A stretch of 64,000 bases of DNA, from contig NZ_JAUSNR010000023.1 of the NCBI RefSeq assembly GCF_030656345.1, positions 124,001 through 188,000 of the forward strand. The letters are read 5' to 3'. Below the pieces are notes generated by a model that was not told the DNA's origin, made no database searches, and saw only the letters and a program-made list of their open reading frames with translations. Shown here piece after piece: positions 1 to 8,121 of the stretch (position 1 is the first letter of the stretch; each line of letters opens with the position of its first letter). Position numbers and translations under genes: made by a program. Origin of the DNA: Pseudotabrizicola sp. (GTDB taxonomy: Bacteria; Pseudomonadota; Alphaproteobacteria; Rhodobacterales; Rhodobacteraceae).

Positions 1-170
1 AAGATGGAGATCCCCGCGCTGCCCTGTGCGCCGAAATCGAGCGTGGCGCGGTCGTGGTGGCGCTGGCACATCCCTTCGTTGATCAGCCGGAAATCGCCGG
101 TGGCATCGAGGATGTCGCCATAGGGGGCGAAGGCTTCGGCGGTGAGGGGCTGCGGCTTGATCACCGGCAT
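1..170 (-). CDS. allA: ureidoglycolate lyase, N-terminal part (cut by window edge)
   Basis: Ureidoglycolate lyase splits ureidoglycolate into glyoxylate and urea, the last step of allantoin breakdown. Only the first 56 codons lie in the window. Reading the minus strand from the ATG at 170 gives MPVIKPQPLTAEAFAPYGD, then INEGMCQRHHDRATLDF and GSAGISI; the INEGMCQR.HD..LDF and AGISIF-like blocks are typical of the AllA N-terminus. A purine-rich Shine-Dalgarno stretch (GGGAGGGAAGA) precedes the ATG. It is downstream of allE in the same direction, 79 bp away, and completes the pathway. The 3' end is outside the window, so integrity cannot be judged. Confidence 0.85.
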   Translation of the reverse strand, partial: MPVIKPQPLTAEAFAPYGDILDATGDFRLINEGMCQRHHDRATLDFGAQGSAGISI

Positions 171-195
171 GCGCTCTTCCCTCCCTTGCGGTCGC

Positions 196-223
196 TCATC
201 GCTGGGCGCCCGGACAGCGATGA
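196..223 (-). other. stem-loop between allE and allA
   Basis: TCATCGCTG at 196-204 and CAGCGATGA at 215-223 form a perfect 9-bp inverted repeat around a 10-nt loop, in the 79-bp gap between allE and allA. No T-run follows on the minus strand, so a classical terminator is unlikely. It could stabilise the allE transcript end or set relative expression. The function is inferred only from position. Confidence 0.4.
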
Positions 224-249
224 CGCCCGCAGGGGCGGAAGAGCGGCCC

Positions 250-1092
250 TCACCGTATTGCTCCAAAGGCACCGGGGCCACGCAGCTTGGCGTGGCGGTT
301 GACGTCTTTGTATAGAAGGTAGCGGAACGGACCGGGGCCTGCGGCGTAGCAGGCTTGCGGGCAATAGGCGCGCAGCCACATGAAATCGCCTGCCTCGACC
401 TCGACCCAGTCTTGATTGAGCTTGTAGACCGCCTTGCCCTGCAGCACGTAAAGCCCGTGTTCCATCACATGGGTTTCTTCAAACGGGATGGTGCCGCCGG
501 GCTGGAAGGTGACGATGTTGACATGGGCATCGTGGCGCAGATCGGCGGGGTCGGCAAAGCGGGTGGTGCCCCAGACGTTGTTGGTGTCGGGCATGAAGGA
601 CAAAGGCACGTCGCGTTCGTTGATGATGATGGGATCGGGGCGGGCGATGCCGGGGGCGGGTTCATAGATCTTGCGCAGCCAGTGGAAGCGGGCGGGGGAG
701 TTGCCCTCGGCCAGCAGGGTCCAGCGGCTGCCTGCAGGGATATAGGCGTAGCCGCCCGCGTCCATCTCGTAGCCCTGACCGTCGATGGTCAGGGTGGCGA
801 GGCCTTGGGTAAAGAACAGCCAGTGTTCGGCACCCTCTTCCGCGTCGGGCGCGTCAGAGCCGCCGCCGGGGGCGACCTCCATCACATATTGGCTGAAGGT
901 TTCGGAAAACCCGCTCATCGGGCGGGCGATCATCCAGAGCCGGGTTTTGCGCCAGCCGGGCAGGGCGCTGGTGACGATGTCGGAGAAGCAGCCCTTTGGA
1001 ATGACGGCATAGGCGGTGGTGAACACGGCGCGGCCGGTCATCAGCTGGGTTTGCGGCGGCAGGCCGCCGGGGGGCGCGTAATACTGGGTCAT
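250..1092 (-). CDS. allE: (S)-ureidoglycine aminohydrolase
   Basis: Releases ammonia from (S)-ureidoglycine to give (S)-ureidoglycolate, the substrate of the adjacent allA product. The 280-residue protein has the two-cupin layout of the family: the first cupin around EGAEHWLFFTQGLATLTIDG and YAYIPAGSRW, the second around TFQPGGTIPFEETHVMEHGLYVLQGKAVYKL. The Glu/His set in the second cupin (PFEETHVMEHG) is the expected metal site. The length is close to that of E. coli AllE. The ATG at 1092 overlaps the puuE stop by 4 bp, so translation is probably coupled. It carries the pathway from allantoate toward glyoxylate with puuE upstream and allA downstream. Confidence 0.9.
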   Translation of the reverse strand: MTQYYAPPGGLPPQTQLMTGRAVFTTAYAVIPKGCFSDIVTSALPGWRKTRLWMIARPMSGFSETFSQYVMEVAPGGGSDAPDAEEGAEHWLFFTQGLATLTIDGQGYEMDAGGYAYIPAGSRWTLLAEGNSPARFHWLRKIYEPAPGIARPDPIIINERDVPLSFMPDTNNVWGTTRFADPADLRHDAHVNIVTFQPGGTIPFEETHVMEHGLYVLQGKAVYKLNQDWVEVEAGDFMWLRAYCPQACYAAGPGPFRYLLYKDVNRHAKLRGPGAFGAIR

Positions 1093-2504
1093 GGCAAAAG
1101 ATCTTTCAGGCGCAGGGCGGCGATGCGTTCCACCTGTGCGCAGGCGGTGGTGAATTCGGTGGCGGTGTCATTGGCGATGCGGGCGTGGAATGCCGCGAGG
1201 ATGCTGTCTTTGGTATTGTCGCGCACGGCGATGATGAAGGGAAAGCCGTGCTTGGCCACGTAATCGGTGTTGAGCCGCGCGAAGGCCGCGCGTTCGGCAT
1301 CGGTCAGCGCATCGAGCGCCGCGCTGGCCTGTTCGGCGGTGGACTCGGGCGTCAGCCGTTTTGCGGCGGCGAGTTTGCCGGCAAGGTCGGGGTGCGCGGT
1401 CAGCACGCCCAGCTTTTCCGCCGGACCGGCGCTGCGGAACATCCGGGTCAGGGCAGAGTGCACCCCGGCGGCACAGTCATGCGCGGGGCCGAGTTCCAGA
1501 TCATGGGCGCGCTCTGCGATCCATGGGGAATGCTCATAGATGCTGCCGAAGCGTTCGACAAAGCGGGCTTTGGTCATCTGGCTGGGCCGTTCAAAGCGCT
1601 GGTGCGGGTGGGTTGCGGCCCAATGGCGGGCGATGTCGATGCGGCGGGGGAACCAGACGCCATCATGGCCCTGCGCATAATCGAGAAAGCGTTGCAGCCC
1701 CGCGAACTTGCCGGGCCGCCCGATCAGGCGGTTGTGCAAGCCGATGGAGAACATCTTGGCGCTGCCATCGGTGCCTTCGGCGTAGAGCGTGTCGAAGCTG
1801 TCTTTCAGGTATTGAAAGAACTGCTCGCCGGTGATGTAGCCCGGCGCGGTGGCGAAACGCATGTCGTTGGCCTCCAGCGTGTAGGGGATGACCAGCTGGT
1901 CATGGTCACCGACCTCGCGCCAATAGGGCAGGTCGTCATCGTAGGTGTCGGAAATCCATGCGAGTTTGCGCGTTTCGGCGGTCAGCTGTACCGTGTTCAT
2001 CGAACAGCGGCCGGTGTACCAGCCTTGCGGGGCCTCACCTGTCAGCTCTTCATGCAGGCGGAAGGATTCGGCGATCTGGGCGCGTTCCTCTGCCTCGGGC
2101 ATGTCGCGGTGGTCGACCCATTTCAGCCCGTGGCTGGCAATTTCCCAGCCTGCGGCCTGCATGGCGGCCAATTGTTCGGGGTTGCGTGCCAGAGCGCTGG
2201 TGACGCCGTAGACCGTGACCGGCAGGTCGCGGGTGGTGAACAGGCGGTGCAGCCGCCAGAACCCGGCGCGGGCGCCGTAATCGTAGATCGATTCCATGTT
2301 CCAGTGCCGCATTCCCGGCCATGGGGCGGCCCCGGCGATATCGGACAAGAACGCCTCGGACTGCGCGTCGCCGTGCAGCAGGTTGTTTTCGCCGCCCTCT
2401 TCATAGTTCAGCACCAGAGAGATGGCGATCTTCGCGCCACCGGGCCACTGCGCATCGGGGGCATCGGGGCCATGGCCACGAAAATCTCGGGGGTAGCGGG
2501 TCAC
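1089..2504 (-). CDS. puuE: allantoinase PuuE fused to OHCU decarboxylase
   Basis: A bifunctional purine catabolism protein of 471 residues. Residues 1-300 are the metal-independent PuuE allantoinase (polysaccharide-deacetylase fold), with RYPRDFRGHG near the start and LNYEEGGENNLLHGD at about 32-46. Residues from about 310 to 471 are an OHCU decarboxylase (UraD), with AHPDL at 370-374, whose His matches the catalytic His of the family, and FPFIIAVRDNTK at 421-432. OHCU decarboxylation yields S-allantoin, which the other half opens to allantoate, so consecutive steps are joined in one chain. The start is GTG at 2504 with GAGG 8 bases upstream. It is divergent from uraH, which makes OHCU. Confidence 0.93.
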   Translation of the reverse strand: MTRYPRDFRGHGPDAPDAQWPGGAKIAISLVLNYEEGGENNLLHGDAQSEAFLSDIAGAAPWPGMRHWNMESIYDYGARAGFWRLHRLFTTRDLPVTVYGVTSALARNPEQLAAMQAAGWEIASHGLKWVDHRDMPEAEERAQIAESFRLHEELTGEAPQGWYTGRCSMNTVQLTAETRKLAWISDTYDDDLPYWREVGDHDQLVIPYTLEANDMRFATAPGYITGEQFFQYLKDSFDTLYAEGTDGSAKMFSIGLHNRLIGRPGKFAGLQRFLDYAQGHDGVWFPRRIDIARHWAATHPHQRFERPSQMTKARFVERFGSIYEHSPWIAERAHDLELGPAHDCAAGVHSALTRMFRSAGPAEKLGVLTAHPDLAGKLAAAKRLTPESTAEQASAALDALTDAERAAFARLNTDYVAKHGFPFIIAVRDNTKDSILAAFHARIANDTATEFTTACAQVERIAALRLKDLLP

Positions 2505-2659
2505 CGGGACACCTCACTTTCAAGCATTGCGGAAGGATAGACGCGAATTCAGCGCCGTTTTATCAAGAAATTTGCGAAAGACATATTCTGTCCGGGTGCA
2601 GTCGCATCGGCGCGTGTTTTGTGCTGTCATGCAAGGCGGAACAGATGAAGGAATGGGCA

Positions 2660-3013
2660 ATGGGGCGGCTTTCGACGCATGTGCTGGATACGGCGCTGGG
2701 CAAACCGGCGGCAGGGGTGAAAATCTGGCTTTACCGGGTCAGCGGCAATTCACACAAGAAAATTGCCGAGGTTGTGACCAATGGTGATGGCCGCACCGAT
2801 GCGCCGCTTCTGACCGGCGATGCGCTGAAAACCGGCACGTATGAGCTGGTGTTCTTTGCCGGCGATTACCTGCGCGCAAGCGGGCAATCAACGGGTGAGG
2901 TGTTGTTTCTGAACGAAATTCCGATCCGCTTCGGGGTGCCCGATGCCGATCAGCACTATCATGTGCCGCTGCTGATTTCGCCCTTTGCCTATTCGACCTA
3001 TCGCGGCAGTTGA
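2660..3013 (+). CDS. uraH: 5-hydroxyisourate hydrolase
   Basis: Hydrolyses 5-hydroxyisourate, the unstable product of urate oxidation, to OHCU. This is a transthyretin-like protein of 117 residues, with LSTHVLDTALGKPAAGV at the N-terminus carrying the conserved His, and the family's C-terminal YRGS signature. Two in-frame ATGs exist, at 2645 and 2660. I chose 2660 because AAGGA sits 7 bases upstream and the product then has the usual family length. The 2645 start would add MKEWA and also has a weak AAGG upstream. It is transcribed away from puuE-uraD, which consumes its product. Confidence 0.92.
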   Translation: MGRLSTHVLDTALGKPAAGVKIWLYRVSGNSHKKIAEVVTNGDGRTDAPLLTGDALKTGTYELVFFAGDYLRASGQSTGEVLFLNEIPIRFGVPDADQHYHVPLLISPFAYSTYRGS

Positions 3014-3099
3014 TACGATTTTGGAAAACCTGACCTTGCGCCGGGCCCCGGAAAGCGGTTCTGTCTTGCGACAACGATAGCACTTTTCTGGAGAGTGGC

Positions 3100-4566
3100 A
3101 TGTTCAGGACCAATGTTTTGATGACGGCGCCGGTGATGGCGATTTTGATGTGTGGCACAGCGCAGGCGGCCCTGACGGCGGATCAGGTCTGGGCCGATCT
3201 GCAGGCTGCGGCAGTGTCGGGCGGGATGAAGATCACCGTGGCGACGGAAGTGCCGGGCGATGGGGAGCTGACGCTGAACGGCGTAACCATCACCCCCGAC
3301 GGCAAACCCGCCATTGCCACCATTTCCGAAGTCTCGATTGTCGAGCAGGACGATGGCAGCGTGGCATTCTTCCCCGGCGAAATCCGGCTGGAAAACACCG
3401 GGCCGGGCAAGGTGACGATCACCCATGACGAGCTGTCGGTCAGCGCGTTCGAGGATGCGGGCGGGCTGGGCTATGGCTTTGATGCCGACAGCCTGACGGT
3501 TGCGGTCAATATCGTCGAAGGGGCCAATCTGTTTGACGGCACCTTCGACCTGATCGCCGCCGGGGGGCGCTATACCCGCGGCACCGATGCGCTAGGGCTG
3601 GAGATGTCGGCGGACCAGCTGGTCTATAACTTCACGCAGAAAGACCCGTCGCTTGGGATCGATTCCGTCAGCAGCAGCGACACCGCCGATCTGGCGCTGA
3701 CCGGCGAGTTGACGTTGCCAGAAGGCATCAACCTGATGTCGTTGCAGGATACGCCTGCGTTCATCAGCGCGGTGCGCGCCGGGCTTGGCATCAGTTTTGA
3801 GGCGACCCAAGGTATTTCGACCGGCGAAGCGGTCGAGAACAACCCGATGATGCCGGTGAGCGTGGCCTATACCGCCGCGCCCGGCACCACCTCTGTCACC
3901 GCGAATGCGGATGTGTTTGATGTGTCCACCACTGTCGAAGGGCTGGACCTGACCCTGCGCCCGCCGATGGTGCCGATGCCGGTCACGGCCACCACCGGGG
4001 CCTTTGGCGTTGGGATGGCGATGCCGGTCACGACCGGGGAGGAGGCCGGGGAATACGGCTTGCAGATCACCATGGAAAATCTGGTGCTGGATGATGCGGC
4101 CTGGGGCATGATTGATGCAGGCAATGTGCTGGAGCATGGGCCGCTGGATGTGGCGCTGGATCTGGGCGGTCTGGTCAAGGTCGATGTGCTTGATCTGATG
4201 CTGGCGGGCGAAACCGGGGCACCTCCGGCCAGCACGCCGGAAATGCAGTCGCTGGATATCCGCACGCTGGCCATTCAGGCGCTGGGGGCCATGGCCACCG
4301 GCACCGGGTCGTTTACCTTTGACAATTCGATGGTGGCGATGGGCGGCCCGCCGCTGCCGGTCGGCACCGCCGATGTGCGGGTTGAAGGTGGCAACAAGCT
4401 GATCGACGGTCTGCTTGCGATGGGGGTTCTCACGCAGGAAGACGCGATGGGCGCGCGGATGATGATGGCGATGTTCGGCCAGCCTGCGGGGGAGGATGTG
4501 CTGACATCCAAGATCGAAGCGCGCGAAGGCGGGTCGATCTTTGTGAACGGCCAGCAGATCCAGTAA
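3100..4566 (+). CDS. secreted DUF2125 protein
   Basis: A 488-residue protein recognised as the DUF2125 type common in Rhodobacterales. It begins with a signal peptide ending around CGTAQA-A, so it is probably periplasmic or outer-membrane associated. The body is acidic, rich in Thr, Gly and Asp, and reads as a repetitive beta-structure without obvious catalytic motifs. The start is supported by GGAGAG 5 bases before the ATG. It stands alone between uraH and a convergent LysR gene, and a strong hairpin follows its stop. The molecular role of DUF2125 proteins is not known to me, so none is assigned. Confidence 0.8.
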   Translation: MFRTNVLMTAPVMAILMCGTAQAALTADQVWADLQAAAVSGGMKITVATEVPGDGELTLNGVTITPDGKPAIATISEVSIVEQDDGSVAFFPGEIRLENTGPGKVTITHDELSVSAFEDAGGLGYGFDADSLTVAVNIVEGANLFDGTFDLIAAGGRYTRGTDALGLEMSADQLVYNFTQKDPSLGIDSVSSSDTADLALTGELTLPEGINLMSLQDTPAFISAVRAGLGISFEATQGISTGEAVENNPMMPVSVAYTAAPGTTSVTANADVFDVSTTVEGLDLTLRPPMVPMPVTATTGAFGVGMAMPVTTGEEAGEYGLQITMENLVLDDAAWGMIDAGNVLEHGPLDVALDLGGLVKVDVLDLMLAGETGAPPASTPEMQSLDIRTLAIQALGAMATGTGSFTFDNSMVAMGGPPLPVGTADVRVEGGNKLIDGLLAMGVLTQEDAMGARMMMAMFGQPAGEDVLTSKIEAREGGSIFVNGQQIQ

Positions 4567-4587
4567 GCGGCGCTGCCGTTCGAAAGC

Positions 4588-5550
4588 TCAGACGCCCGCG
4601 CCATTCCCGGTGCGGGCGTCTTGCGTTGGATCGGCACCATCGGTGGCGCGGCGCAGTTCTTCCTTGATCTTCGCGGCCATGTAATCTGTGAACAGGCGCA
4701 CCTTGGGGTCTTTCAGCCGCCGGTGCTGGCTGAGGCTGGACAGTTGCACCGAAATCGGCGGCGTTGCCGCTGCCACCGGCACCAGGGCCCCTGCGCGCAG
4801 ATGATCGGCCACCTCGAACCGGGGTTTCATCACGATGCCGCGCCCGGCAAGCGCCCATTGGGTCAGCACATCACCGTCATCCGATTCGTAGGGTCCGGCG
4901 ATTTCAAACCGGCGCGGGCCTTCCGGGGTGATCAGGGTCCACTGAAATTCCTTGGCCCCCGGATAGCGCAGGTTCAGACAATCATGCCGGTCGCGCAGCA
5001 GGGCGGTGCCGTCCTCGGGCATTCCACGCCGGGCAATGTAGGCGGGGGCGGCACAGAGCACCCGCTGACAATCGGCGATCAGCTGCACTTTCAGCGTGCT
5101 GTCATCCAGAATCCCCAGATGAAAGGCCACGTCGATGCCTTCGCTGACCACATCCACCCCCCGGTCTGACAGGCGCAGGCGCACTTCGATCTGCGGGTAA
5201 AGATCCTTGAACGTCGGCACATAGGGCGCGATGAGGCGCCGACCGATGCCAAGCGGGGCGGCCACAAAGATCGTGCCGCGCGGGTTTTGCGTGACATCCA
5301 TCACCGCCGATTCCGCATCCTCGATCGACTCCAGAATCCGGATCGCACCGTCATAGAAGATGCGGCCATTCTCGGTCGGTTGCAGGCTGCGGGTGGTGCG
5401 GTTGAACAATCGCACGCCCAGATGCTTTTCCAGTTCCGATATCCGCGCCGAGGCCACGGCGGGCGAGGTGCGCTGATCACGCGCCGCCGCACTCATGCTG
5501 CTCAATTCATAGACACGGACAAACATGCGGATGGTGTTGACGTAGGACAT
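4588..5550 (-). CDS. LysR-family transcriptional regulator
   Basis: A 320-residue LysR-type regulator. The N-terminal winged helix-turn-helix spans roughly residues 1-60 (FVRVYELSSMSAAARDQ, then RISELEKHLGVRLFNRTTR). A periplasmic-binding-like effector domain follows, with typical blocks G.I.VAAPLGIGRR and EGIDVAFHLG. I start at the ATG at 5550 (MSYVNTIRMF); an ATG 15 bases upstream is also possible. It is divergent from puuD across 115 bp, so control of urate oxidation is the natural guess, with a urate-pathway compound as possible effector. Its last codons overlap the terminator hairpin of the convergent DUF2125 gene. Confidence 0.88.
   Translation of the reverse strand: MSYVNTIRMFVRVYELSSMSAAARDQRTSPAVASARISELEKHLGVRLFNRTTRSLQPTENGRIFYDGAIRILESIEDAESAVMDVTQNPRGTIFVAAPLGIGRRLIAPYVPTFKDLYPQIEVRLRLSDRGVDVVSEGIDVAFHLGILDDSTLKVQLIADCQRVLCAAPAYIARRGMPEDGTALLRDRHDCLNLRYPGAKEFQWTLITPEGPRRFEIAGPYESDDGDVLTQWALAGRGIVMKPRFEVADHLRAGALVPVAAATPPISVQLSSLSQHRRLKDPKVRLFTDYMAAKIKEELRRATDGADPTQDARTGNGAGV
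4590..4625 (+). terminator. intrinsic-type hairpin after the DUF2125 gene
   Basis: AGACGCCCGC at 4590-4599 pairs perfectly with GCGGGCGTCT at 4612-4621. Three further pairs (one G-U) extend the stem to 13 bp around loop ATTCCC. It lies 23 bp after the DUF2125 stop, and the first arm is also the last coding bases of the convergent LysR gene. The T-run is short (TT). Confidence 0.6.
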
Positions 5551-5665
5551 CTGGGCACATCCCATTATACGGCGGCATTTGAAAGTGATGCGGTATTTCG
5601 CAGGATTAACAGAAGATGCCGCCTTGGTATAGCGTTTGCACCAAGAACAAGCAGGAGAGTGGGCG
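5551..5665. promoter_or_regulatory. LysR/puuD divergent control region
   Basis: This 115-bp gap separates the divergent LysR and puuD genes. GGCGGCAT at 5571-5578 and ATGCCGCC at 5616-5623 form a perfect 8-bp inverted repeat 37 bp apart, with ATGCGGTAT (5588-5596) between them as a partial further copy. Such spaced arms fit a tetrameric LysR regulator binding between its own promoter and its target's. AGGAGAG at 5653-5659 is the puuD ribosome binding site. No binding data exist here; the operator is an inference. Confidence 0.4.
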
Positions 5666-6904
5666 ATGTATGATCTGGCGGTGATGTGGGAATGGGTCGA
5701 GATCGGCGTGCGCTGGCTGCATGTGATCACGGCCATCGCGTGGATCGGGTCGTCGTTCTATTTCGTGGCGCTGGACCTTGGCCTGCGCAAGACGCCGAGC
5801 CTGCCGCCGCTGGCGCATGGTGAGGAGTGGCAGGTGCATGGCGGCGGGTTCTATCACATCCAGAAATATCTGGTGGCCCCCGAGATGATGCCGGAGCATC
5901 TGACATGGTTCAAATGGGAAAGCTATGCGACCTGGCTGTCGGGGTTCGCCATGCTGGTGCTGGTCTATTATCTGGGGGCAGAGATGTTCCTGATAGATCC
6001 ACAGGTGATGGATCTGGCGGTGTGGCAGGCGGTGGGGATTTCGCTCGCGTCGCTGGCCTTTGGCTGGCTGGTCTACAACACGCTGTGCCGGGCGTTTGTG
6101 AATGCCGATCAGACCGTGCTGATGGTGGCGCTGTTTGTGGTGCTGGTGGGGATGTCGTGGTTTTACACGCAGGTCTTCAGCGGCCGTGCGGCCCTGCTGC
6201 ATCTGGGGGCGTTCACCGCCACGATCATGTCTGCGAATGTGTTCATGATCATCATGCCGAACCAGCGCATTGTGGTGGCCGATCTGAAGGCCGGGCGCAA
6301 GCCGGACCCGAAATACGGCAAGATCGCCAAGCAGCGCAGCACGCATAACAACTACCTGACGCTGCCGGTGATTTTCCTGATGCTGTCGAACCATTACCCG
6401 CTGATCTTTGCCACGCAGTATAACTGGATCATCGCGTCACTGGTGTTTCTGATGGGGGTCACCATCCGGCACTGGTTCAACACGCAGCACGCCCGCAAGG
6501 GCAGCCCGCACTGGACATGGGGGCTGACCGCCATTCTGTTCGTGCTGATCGCCTGGCTGTCCACCGCGCCCCTGCGCACGGTGCCGCAGCCCGAGGCGGC
6601 GCTGTCAGGCGCGGCCCTGCAGCACGCAGCGGCGGCGGGGTTTGACGATGTGGTCGGCATTGTGCAGGGCCGGTGCAGCATGTGCCACGCGGCAGAGCCG
6701 GTCTGGGACGGGATGCACTGGGCACCCAAGGGTGTGGTGCTGGAAACACCGGCGCAGATCGCGCATGAGGCGCGGCGCATCTACATGCAGGCCGGGGTCA
6801 GCCATGCGATGCCGCCGGGCAACCTGAGCTATATGGAACCCGAGGAACGCCTTGCCATCATCCGCTGGTTCCGCGCGGCGGGTCTGGGCGGGGTCGAGGG
6901 CTGA
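5666..6904 (+). CDS. puuD: membrane urate oxidase with cytochrome c domain
   Basis: PuuD oxidises urate to 5-hydroxyisourate and passes the electrons to the respiratory chain, unlike soluble uricases that make peroxide. The 412-residue protein has a long N-terminal membrane domain with several hydrophobic helices (for example about 16-38, 88-108, 150-170 and 284-300). A C-terminal cytochrome c domain carries the heme site CSMCH at 337-341 and a candidate distal Met in MPPG at 382-385. The start at 5666 is fixed by AGGAGAG 6 bases upstream; a TTG 30 bases earlier lacks such a site. It supplies the substrate of uraH and is followed by a strong bidirectional terminator. Confidence 0.93.
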   Translation: MYDLAVMWEWVEIGVRWLHVITAIAWIGSSFYFVALDLGLRKTPSLPPLAHGEEWQVHGGGFYHIQKYLVAPEMMPEHLTWFKWESYATWLSGFAMLVLVYYLGAEMFLIDPQVMDLAVWQAVGISLASLAFGWLVYNTLCRAFVNADQTVLMVALFVVLVGMSWFYTQVFSGRAALLHLGAFTATIMSANVFMIIMPNQRIVVADLKAGRKPDPKYGKIAKQRSTHNNYLTLPVIFLMLSNHYPLIFATQYNWIIASLVFLMGVTIRHWFNTQHARKGSPHWTWGLTAILFVLIAWLSTAPLRTVPQPEAALSGAALQHAAAAGFDDVVGIVQGRCSMCHAAEPVWDGMHWAPKGVVLETPAQIAHEARRIYMQAGVSHAMPPGNLSYMEPEERLAIIRWFRAAGLGGVEG

Positions 6905-6916
6905 CACCGCAACGCA

Positions 6917-6944
6917 AAAGGGCCGGGTCTGAACCCGGCCCTTT
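6917..6944. terminator. bidirectional terminator between puuD and znuA
   Basis: AAAGGGCCGGGT at 6917-6928 and ACCCGGCCCTTT at 6933-6944 form a perfect 12-bp stem with a 4-nt CTGA loop. A-rich and T-rich ends flank it on both sides. It serves the convergent puuD and znuA genes. Confidence 0.85.
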
Positions 6945-6962
6945 GCAGGTGTCACGGCAGGA

Positions 6963-8045
6963 TCAGCCGTTCAGGCAGGACACCAGATTGGTCGCCAAAG
7001 CGCGCATCAGCGCGTCATAGGCATCCGGTCCGGGGTCTATCGTGCTGCCCGAAGGGTCGAGCGCCGGGCCGATGCGGGCCGTGGTGCCGTCTGCCATCTG
7101 GGTGACCAGTGCGGCATCGTGCTGCGCCTCGGGGAACAGGCACAGCGCGTCGCCACTGGCAACGGTTGCCGACAGGTCGCGCAGCCGCGCCGCACCCGGC
7201 GAGCTGGCATCGCCCAGCGCCACCGATCCGGCCACGGTCAACCCGTAATGGCTGGCGAAATAGCCGTAAGCGTCGTGATAGACCACAAAGGGCTTGTCCG
7301 CGACCGGGGCGAGCATGGCTGCAAGTTCGGCGTCAAGCGCGGCAAGCCGCGCCTTTGTCGCTTCGGCATTGGCGGCGTAAGTGGCCGCGTTTTCGGGGTC
7401 CAGCCGCGACAGCTCTGCCGCGATCACATCGGCCCAGACCGTTGCATTGGCCGGGTCCAGCCAGGCATGCGGGTCGACGCCGGTGTGGGAATGGCCTTCG
7501 TGATCGTGGTCATGCCCGGCGTGGTCATCTGCGGCTGCTTCTTCCGCGTGGTCGTCATGGTCATGATCGTGGCCCTCGGCGTGGTCATGGTCATGACCTT
7601 CGGCGTGGTCGTGGTCGTGATTATCGTGGCCGTGATCGTCTTCCGCATGGTCATCGTCGTGACCGTCCTCGCCATGATCATGCGCGCCGGTGTCGCCGTA
7701 ATTCTGGCGGTGCGTGCCCGCCGCCGCCAGCAGGGCCACGCGCGGCACATCGGGCGACAGGCCATCGAGGGCGCGTTCCATCCACGGGGTCATTTCCGGC
7801 CCGATCCACAGGATCAGACCGGCATTGGCAAGGCTTGCGGCCTGACTTGGGCGCATCTGATAGCTATGGGCATTCGCGCCCCGGTCCAGCAGCAGCTCTG
7901 GCTGGCCCAGATCACCCATCACCTGTGCGGCAATCGACTGCACCGGCGGGATGTCCGTGACCACGCGCGGCACGTCGGCACGCGCGGGCAGGCCCGCAAC
8001 AGACAGGGTCGTGCTGGCCAAGAGAAGAGATATGATATAACGCAT
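6963..8045 (-). CDS. znuA: zinc ABC transporter substrate-binding protein
   Basis: A periplasmic zinc-binding protein of the ZnuA (cluster A-I) family, 360 residues, with an N-terminal signal peptide (cleavage near ARA-D). Metal ligand candidates are His60 (GANAHSY), His193 (DPHAW) and the His of VVYHDAYGY. Between residues 122 and 187 lies a very long acidic/His loop with 22 histidines, the low-affinity zinc-collecting loop seen in shorter form in ZnuA relatives. AAAGG lies 8 bases before the ATG. It is divergent from zur-znuC-znuB, with a Zur box in the shared promoter region, so it should be repressed when zinc is plentiful. Confidence 0.94.
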   Translation of the reverse strand: MRYIISLLLASTTLSVAGLPARADVPRVVTDIPPVQSIAAQVMGDLGQPELLLDRGANAHSYQMRPSQAASLANAGLILWIGPEMTPWMERALDGLSPDVPRVALLAAAGTHRQNYGDTGAHDHGEDGHDDDHAEDDHGHDNHDHDHAEGHDHDHAEGHDHDHDDHAEEAAADDHAGHDHDHEGHSHTGVDPHAWLDPANATVWADVIAAELSRLDPENAATYAANAEATKARLAALDAELAAMLAPVADKPFVVYHDAYGYFASHYGLTVAGSVALGDASSPGAARLRDLSATVASGDALCLFPEAQHDAALVTQMADGTTARIGPALDPSGSTIDPGPDAYDALMRALATNLVSCLNG

Positions 8046-8084
8046 GGGCAGACCTTTCTGAACGTTCTTGCTGGCCTTATGTAT

Positions 8085-8097
8085 GTTATACTATAAC
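8085..8097. promoter_or_regulatory. Zur box between znuA and zur
   Basis: GTTATA-C-TATAAC is a perfect 6-1-6 palindrome placed between the divergent znuA and zur starts. It matches the AT-rich GTTATA..TATAAC type of Zur site known from alphaproteobacteria. Its position lets one Zur dimer or pair repress both transcripts, including zur itself. Confidence 0.85.
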
Positions 8098-8121
8098 CAG
8101 TCAACCCTACAGGACCCCGTC

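Noticed and set aside
355..1263. 302-codon plus-strand open frame opposite allE and the end of puuE
   Set aside because: It is the antisense of allE and the UraD domain, with no ribosome site or family features; GC-rich genomes commonly leave such frames open.
7480..7700. His-codon-rich stretch in znuA as a DNA-level repeat or assembly artefact
   Set aside because: It stays in frame, encodes a mixed His/Asp/Glu/Ala loop at the place where ZnuA proteins carry such loops, and is not an exact tandem repeat.
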